This document shows positions 6,631 to 10,084 of a stretch of DNA of 10,084 bases, one piece after another. The stretch comes from Cryomorphaceae bacterium. Its GTDB lineage: Bacteria; Bacteroidota; Bacteroidia; Flavobacteriales; BACL11. The notes beneath the pieces were generated by a model that saw only the letters and a program-made list of their open reading frames with translations, made no database searches and was not told the DNA's origin. Each line of letters opens with the position of its first letter. Position 1 is the first letter of the stretch. The stretch covers positions 1 to 10,084 of the forward strand of contig CATEYX010000045.1 of NCBI GenBank assembly GCA_949511925.1. The letters run 5' to 3'. The position numbers and the translations under genes are program-made.

Positions 6631-6930
6631 CTGAATCACCTCCATTAAAGTACGAAAAGCAACTGCCTTAGCACCATAACGAGCAACATGTTTTTGTTGT
6701 AAATCAGGAGCAGAATTAACTTGATATTGATGCAAATCCTTCATTGTTTTGCAGGTATATGCAATAGCAAAAGTATTGTCACTATCCCCTTGTACTATCA
6801 CTCTATTTATCTGTGATTTTGAAAAAAAACCAGTAGCCATTACCTCAGGAATATGTACATCTCGCATCCATGCTAGCCAATCTACCTCAATACTTTCTTC
6901 TACACTTACGGTTACATTATAAATTATCAT
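6622..6930 (-). CDS. DUF4286 family protein
   Basis: A 102-residue protein with no signal peptide or membrane segment, recognised as the DUF4286 type found in Bacteroidota. It opens with a beta strand (MIIYNVTVSVEESI), then an aromatic/acidic helix (VDWLAWMRDVHIPEVM, 16-31) and a glycine-phenylalanine turn. Strands around 42-60 and a helix around 62-90 (MKDLHQYQ...QKHVARYG) suggest a ferredoxin-like alpha/beta fold, possibly a dimer of the alpha-beta barrel kind. H26 and W18 are conserved-looking but no catalytic set is evident. Function is unknown. The ATG overlaps the stop of the TPR gene by four bases (ATGA). From memory, DUF4286 genes often sit with serS, a TPR gene and rsmA/ksgA in flavobacteria; here rsmA is not next to it. 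Confidence 0.85.
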   Translation of the reverse strand: MIIYNVTVSVEESIEVDWLAWMRDVHIPEVMATGFFSKSQINRVIVQGDSDNTFAIAYTCKTMKDLHQYQVNSAPDLQQKHVARYGAKAVAFRTLMEVIQEF

Positions 6931-8732
6931 TTTTCATCATTTAAGTTATCGCCTCTTAAGACTCTGAAACGCTTTCTAGCTTCTGCAACAAAAATACTAC
7001 TGTTATGTTCCAATAATATTTTTTCGTATAGCTCCATAGCTTTTTCAGGATTACTTAAAGTATTATCATACAGTTTTGCCATTTTGTAAAGCGCATCATC
7101 AGCCAAAATATCATAATTCCAATCAGTTGCAATCTTATTATACATTTCCAATACCATATCCGTATTGTTCAATTGCATGTATATTTCGGCTTTTTGCATG
7201 TATATTTCATCAGACAAAGTATGACCGGGGAAAACAGTAATCACTGAATCATACTTAGCAATTGCCTTTTCATATTTCTGCTGATAAAACAGCAAATCCG
7301 CAGTTGCAAACATTTCCATAGCAATAGCAGAAGTATCTAAGTTTAGATTATCTATAATCAACAAAGATAAATCCATAGCATCATTGGCTATCAGTTTTGA
7401 AGTAGATGCTTTCAAGGCTCCTAACTGAGCCTGAGCCCAATAAAAATCACCTTGATAATAAGCAATTTTTGCTCGTCTTAATTTTGCCTTATGCCCTATT
7501 GGGTTTTCTTTAAAGTCCTTTTCTACTTGTGAATAATACAATAAGGATTCCCAAATGTTTCCTAAAAGTAATTGCACATCAGCATACTCTAGTTTACATT
7601 CTGCCAGATCGTACTTATCAATACCTGGCACTTCCATAGCACTTAACAATATAGTTTCGGCTGCCAACAAATCATGTAAATAGAAAGCTTTAAAATGTGC
7701 ATAGTTGGAAAGCAACATTACAGTATTTCTATTCTCTCCTAATTCCATAATCAAACTTTTATATGCATCATCTAAACTACTAACCTCTTGATTTTTGCTA
7801 TTTAATATTTTGGTTTTGGTGTACAACTTATTAATGTTTGCATCAATAAATAAGAAATTATTTTTTCCCTTTTGAATAACATATTCATAAGCTTTAATCG
7901 CCAAATCATAGTATTGTTTATCCAAGAAAATTTCTGCCAAATCAAAAACTTCCTCACCATCAGCATCTGTACGCTTGTCTAATGATTTGGCTTGCCTGAA
8001 TGCCATTTCATATTGCGCATTTTGCATAAAAAGCCAAATAAGCAGCTCAGAAAACTCAGTTCTAGCCTCCTCTTGTCTTACAAAAGGTAATAATTGTTTT
8101 TTTACTAATTGATAACTGCTCTCACTTTTAATTCCATCATTATTTAAAAATAATTGCACTCGTGCAAAAACCATTGACTTTTGCTTTGGGTTGCGCTTTA
8201 GCTCATTTAAGTACTCTACAATCATCAAATCCACTTCACCTAATTGCGCATATAGTTGTGCCTTTTGCGTACCAAAATGAGATTTAGCATTTAGCTTTTC
8301 GGATAATATATACACCCGCAAAGCATCACCATACATTTCATATCGCCTAAAAGTATTGGCTAAATTTATTGCTTGAGATTGCTGTCCTGTTAAATTTTCG
8401 AATATTTTTCTAAAAGTACGGTCTGCCTTTTTAGTATTTCCACTTTTCCTCTGAACTATACCAACTTCTAACTGATAGTTCAAACTATTAGGATAAATTT
8501 TAGCCACCTTTTTTGCTAATTTCTCAGCCTGCTTATATTGTTCTGTTTTTAATAAAGAACCAAAGTAGGGAATATAATATGCAACTGAAAATCGTTCCTT
8601 ATTCAGCTCATCATAAATAGAAATTGCTTTATCATACTCACCATTTACATAGTATTGATAGGCCAATTTTTGTTCTCCATGCTGTGCAATAGCAAAGCAA
8701 GAAATTAGCATAAATACAAATAGTAAACGCAT
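6927..8732 (-). CDS. Secreted tetratricopeptide-repeat protein
   Basis: A 601-residue, mostly helical TPR protein. The first 16 residues are a signal peptide (MRLLFVFMLISCFAIA, AxA-type cleavage before Q17), so it should be periplasmic or on the periplasmic face of an envelope complex; C12 is a weak alternative lipobox. Visible TPR-like units include about 21-54, 268-289, 414-441, 473-500, 507-534 and 545-573. The last ones are classic (for example YEKAIAKYDSVI, 487-498), and the protein ends in an AEARKRFRVLRGD module (583-595) resembling BamD/YbgF-type repeats. TPRs act as protein-binding scaffolds; a partner cannot be named. No catalytic domain is seen. The ATG directly abuts the serS stop (TAA-ATG, zero spacing) and the gene end overlaps DUF4286 by four bases, so it is co-translated within this operon. 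Confidence 0.9.
   Translation of the reverse strand: MRLLFVFMLISCFAIAQHGEQKLAYQYYVNGEYDKAISIYDELNKERFSVAYYIPYFGSLLKTEQYKQAEKLAKKVAKIYPNSLNYQLEVGIVQRKSGNTKKADRTFRKIFENLTGQQSQAINLANTFRRYEMYGDALRVYILSEKLNAKSHFGTQKAQLYAQLGEVDLMIVEYLNELKRNPKQKSMVFARVQLFLNNDGIKSESSYQLVKKQLLPFVRQEEARTEFSELLIWLFMQNAQYEMAFRQAKSLDKRTDADGEEVFDLAEIFLDKQYYDLAIKAYEYVIQKGKNNFLFIDANINKLYTKTKILNSKNQEVSSLDDAYKSLIMELGENRNTVMLLSNYAHFKAFYLHDLLAAETILLSAMEVPGIDKYDLAECKLEYADVQLLLGNIWESLLYYSQVEKDFKENPIGHKAKLRRAKIAYYQGDFYWAQAQLGALKASTSKLIANDAMDLSLLIIDNLNLDTSAIAMEMFATADLLFYQQKYEKAIAKYDSVITVFPGHTLSDEIYMQKAEIYMQLNNTDMVLEMYNKIATDWNYDILADDALYKMAKLYDNTLSNPEKAMELYEKILLEHNSSIFVAEARKRFRVLRGDNLNDEK
7173..7208 (-). repeat. 15-bp direct repeat inside the TPR gene
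   Basis: TTGCATGTATATTTC occurs at 7173-7187 and again at 7194-7208, exactly 21 bases (seven codons) apart. On the coding strand both copies encode EIYMQ, giving EIYMQKAEIYMQ at residues 509-520 of the TPR protein. The codons are identical, which fits a recent small in-frame duplication or conversion in a TPR helix, though a helical pattern in the family could also favour it. Confidence 0.85.
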
Positions 8733-9998
8733 TTATTTTATGATATCAAAACCTGTATAAGGCTGTAATGCCTTTGGAATTTTTATTCCCTCAGCAGTTT
8801 GGTTATTTTCAATAAGTGCTGCATAAACTCTTGGCAAAGCCAAAGCACTTCCGTTTAAAGTATGGCACAATTGTGTTTTACCATTTTCATCCTTATATCG
8901 TAATTTCAATCGATTAGCTTGATAGCTTTCAAAATTAGAAACTGAACTTACCTCCAACCATCTTTCTTGCCCAGCAGAATATACTTCAAAATCAAAGGTA
9001 AGTGCTGATGTGAAACTTAAATCACCACCACACAATTTTAAAATTTTATACGGCAATTCTAATTCGTCAAGTATACTAGCTACATGGCTTACCATAGAAT
9101 CTAAAGTTTCATATGATTTCTCAGGATGTTGAACTTGAACAATCTCTACTTTATCAAATTGATGTAATCTATTTAAACCTCTAACCTCTTTACCGTAAGA
9201 ACCTGCCTCACGTCTAAAACAAGGAGTATAGGCAGTACACATAATTGGAAATTCCTTAACAATTACATTACGAAAGAAATTAGTTACTGGAACCTCAGCT
9301 GTTGGAATTAAATACAAATTATCTTCTGTCGAATGATACATCTGACCTTCCTTGTCTGGAAGAGCTCCAGTACCAAAACCTGATGCCTCATTCACTAAAT
9401 GAGGCGGAAGATATTCAGTATATCCTGCAGCTGTATTTTTATCTAAGAAATAAGCAATTAGAGCTCTTTGTAACTTTGCCCCTTTATCAACATAAACAGG
9501 AAAACCTGCCCCTGTTATTTTATTTCCAAGTTCAAAATCAATCAGATTATAGTCAGTCGTTAATTCCCAGTGAGGCTTAGCCCCTTCCATTAATGTTGGT
9601 ATTTCTCCTACCTCTTTTAATGTTATATTATCTGCATCCGATTTCCCTGTAGGCACAGTAGGATGTGGGATATTTGGTATCTGAACTAAAATATCCTGAA
9701 TTTCTTTTTGAAGATCAGCTTGCTTTGTCTGCAATGCTTTTGAACTTTCTTTAAAAATTAACGATTCTTGCTTTAAGACATTAGCTTCAGCTGCCTTGCC
9801 AGTTTTATACAATTCTCCAATCTGTTTGGCCAACTGGTTTCCTTTTGCCAACAACTCATCCGCTTGCTGTTGTGTAGCTTTACGCTCATCATCTTTAGCA
9901 ATTACAGCATCAAACAAATCAGTAGCATCCATATTCTTTACCTTAAGTAAAGTTATATAACTCGCCTTGTTTTCTCTTATCTTATTAATGTGTAGCAT
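8733..9998 (-). CDS. serS: Seryl-tRNA synthetase
   Basis: Class II aminoacyl-tRNA synthetase that charges tRNA-Ser (and tRNA-Sec where present) with serine in the cytoplasm. The 421-residue protein has the normal order. An N-terminal antiparallel coiled coil (about 27-105, rich in K, E, Q and A) grips the tRNA's long variable arm. Motif 1 is around 160-186; the serine-binding TAEVP is at 233-237; motif 2 contains FRREAGSYGKEVRGL (261-275) and continues to HQFDKVE. EVSSVSNF (349-356) is the active-site strand, and motif 3 is NGSALALPR (382-390) with the ATP-binding R390. All key residues are present. It is the first gene of the minus-strand operon, with a -7 promoter 30 bases upstream of the ATG and a terminator of the preceding gene just before that. 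The short leader leaves no room for a T-box, which Bacteroidota generally lack. Its stop abuts the TPR start codon. Confidence 0.97.
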   Translation of the reverse strand: MLHINKIRENKASYITLLKVKNMDATDLFDAVIAKDDERKATQQQADELLAKGNQLAKQIGELYKTGKAAEANVLKQESLIFKESSKALQTKQADLQKEIQDILVQIPNIPHPTVPTGKSDADNITLKEVGEIPTLMEGAKPHWELTTDYNLIDFELGNKITGAGFPVYVDKGAKLQRALIAYFLDKNTAAGYTEYLPPHLVNEASGFGTGALPDKEGQMYHSTEDNLYLIPTAEVPVTNFFRNVIVKEFPIMCTAYTPCFRREAGSYGKEVRGLNRLHQFDKVEIVQVQHPEKSYETLDSMVSHVASILDELELPYKILKLCGGDLSFTSALTFDFEVYSAGQERWLEVSSVSNFESYQANRLKLRYKDENGKTQLCHTLNGSALALPRVYAALIENNQTAEGIKIPKALQPYTGFDIIK

Positions 9999-10028
9999 CT
10001 TAATTCTTGAGTTTATCTATTAATGAAA

Positions 10029-10036
10029 CAAATGTA
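10029..10036 (-). promoter_or_regulatory. -7 promoter element for serS
   Basis: The minus-strand bases TACATTTG match TAnnTTTG exactly and are the same octamer used before the TSUP gene. The start site would be near 10025, giving a leader of about 27 bases to the ATG at 9998. No exact -33 TTG is present; that region falls inside the upstream terminator stem. Confidence 0.6.
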
Positions 10037-10039
10037 AAT

Positions 10040-10069
10040 AAAAAAAACTCCTGATTACTCAGAAGTTTT
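10040..10069 (-). terminator. Rho-independent terminator of an upstream gene
   Basis: On the minus strand AAAACTTCTGA (10069-10059), a GTAA loop, and TCAGGAGTTTT (10054-10044) form an 11-bp stem with one G-U pair, continuing into an eight-T tract (10047-10040). This is a textbook intrinsic terminator for a minus-strand gene beyond the right edge. On the plus strand the stem is followed by TTTTC, so it may also stop transcripts in that direction, less efficiently. It separates the upstream unit from the serS promoter. Confidence 0.85.
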
Positions 10070-10084
10070 CTTAATTGTGAGTAT

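Noticed and set aside
9302..9580. 92-codon plus-strand frame antisense to serS
   Set aside because: It overlaps the conserved SerRS catalytic domain and has no family resemblance or upstream signals.
1..10084. CRISPR array, insertion sequence, phage, toxin-antitoxin or defence island
   Set aside because: No spaced repeats, transposase, terminal inverted repeats, integrase or defence domains are visible; all genes are intact housekeeping or metabolic types with uniform composition.

Overview
The window is AT-rich (by eye about two-thirds A+T), densely coding chromosomal DNA from a member of the Bacteroidota, most likely a Flavobacteriia/Flavobacteriales-type bacterium. The evidence is the style of the proteins (a ~730-residue RecQ with an acidic C-terminal extension, a DUF4286 protein beside a secreted TPR protein and seryl-tRNA synthetase, a half-size TSUP permease), the lack of clear Shine-Dalgarno sequences, and matches to the Bacteroidota -7 promoter element TAnnTTTG in front of most transcription units. 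The species cannot be named from this.

Layout. (1) 1-72 is the recQ upstream region, with a leftward promoter match that may serve a gene outside the window. (2) 73-2771, plus strand: recQ helicase, then a small NADPH-dependent FMN reductase-like flavoprotein whose start overlaps the recQ stop by one base. (3) 2768-4302, minus strand: a half-length TauE/SafE (TSUP) membrane protein followed by an M20 amidohydrolase, joined by an ATGA overlap; the amidohydrolase runs tail-to-tail into the flavoprotein gene with a 4-base overlap. (4) 4303-4417 is a divergent promoter region. (5) 4418-5056, plus strand: a glyoxalase-II-like metallo-beta-lactamase-fold hydrolase, whose 3' end carries a long-range inverted repeat. 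(6) 5113-9998, minus strand, listed in transcription order: serS, a secreted TPR protein, a DUF4286 protein, an MFS-type permease, and a small cysteine-rich zinc-ribbon protein with its own promoter match. (7) 9999-10084 is the serS leader and promoter, with a rho-independent terminator for an unseen upstream minus-strand gene.

How the genes relate. serS-TPR-DUF4286 is tightly packed (zero-base junction, then an ATGA overlap) and is probably one transcript; the permease may be part of it. TSUP-amidohydrolase looks translationally coupled, suggesting hydrolysis of an N-acyl amino-acid-type substrate linked to movement of an organic or sulfur-containing anion; that link is inference. recQ and the flavoprotein are probably co-transcribed but have no obvious functional link.

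All ten genes are intact. I see no mobile element, CRISPR array, tRNA, rRNA, phage or defence module, and no gene-free stretch above 300 bases. I did not find a new multi-gene system. The points worth a second look are the uncharacterised small proteins (zinc ribbon, DUF4286), the possible leaderless TSUP transcript, the overlapping convergent junction, and a few structured or duplicated sequences.
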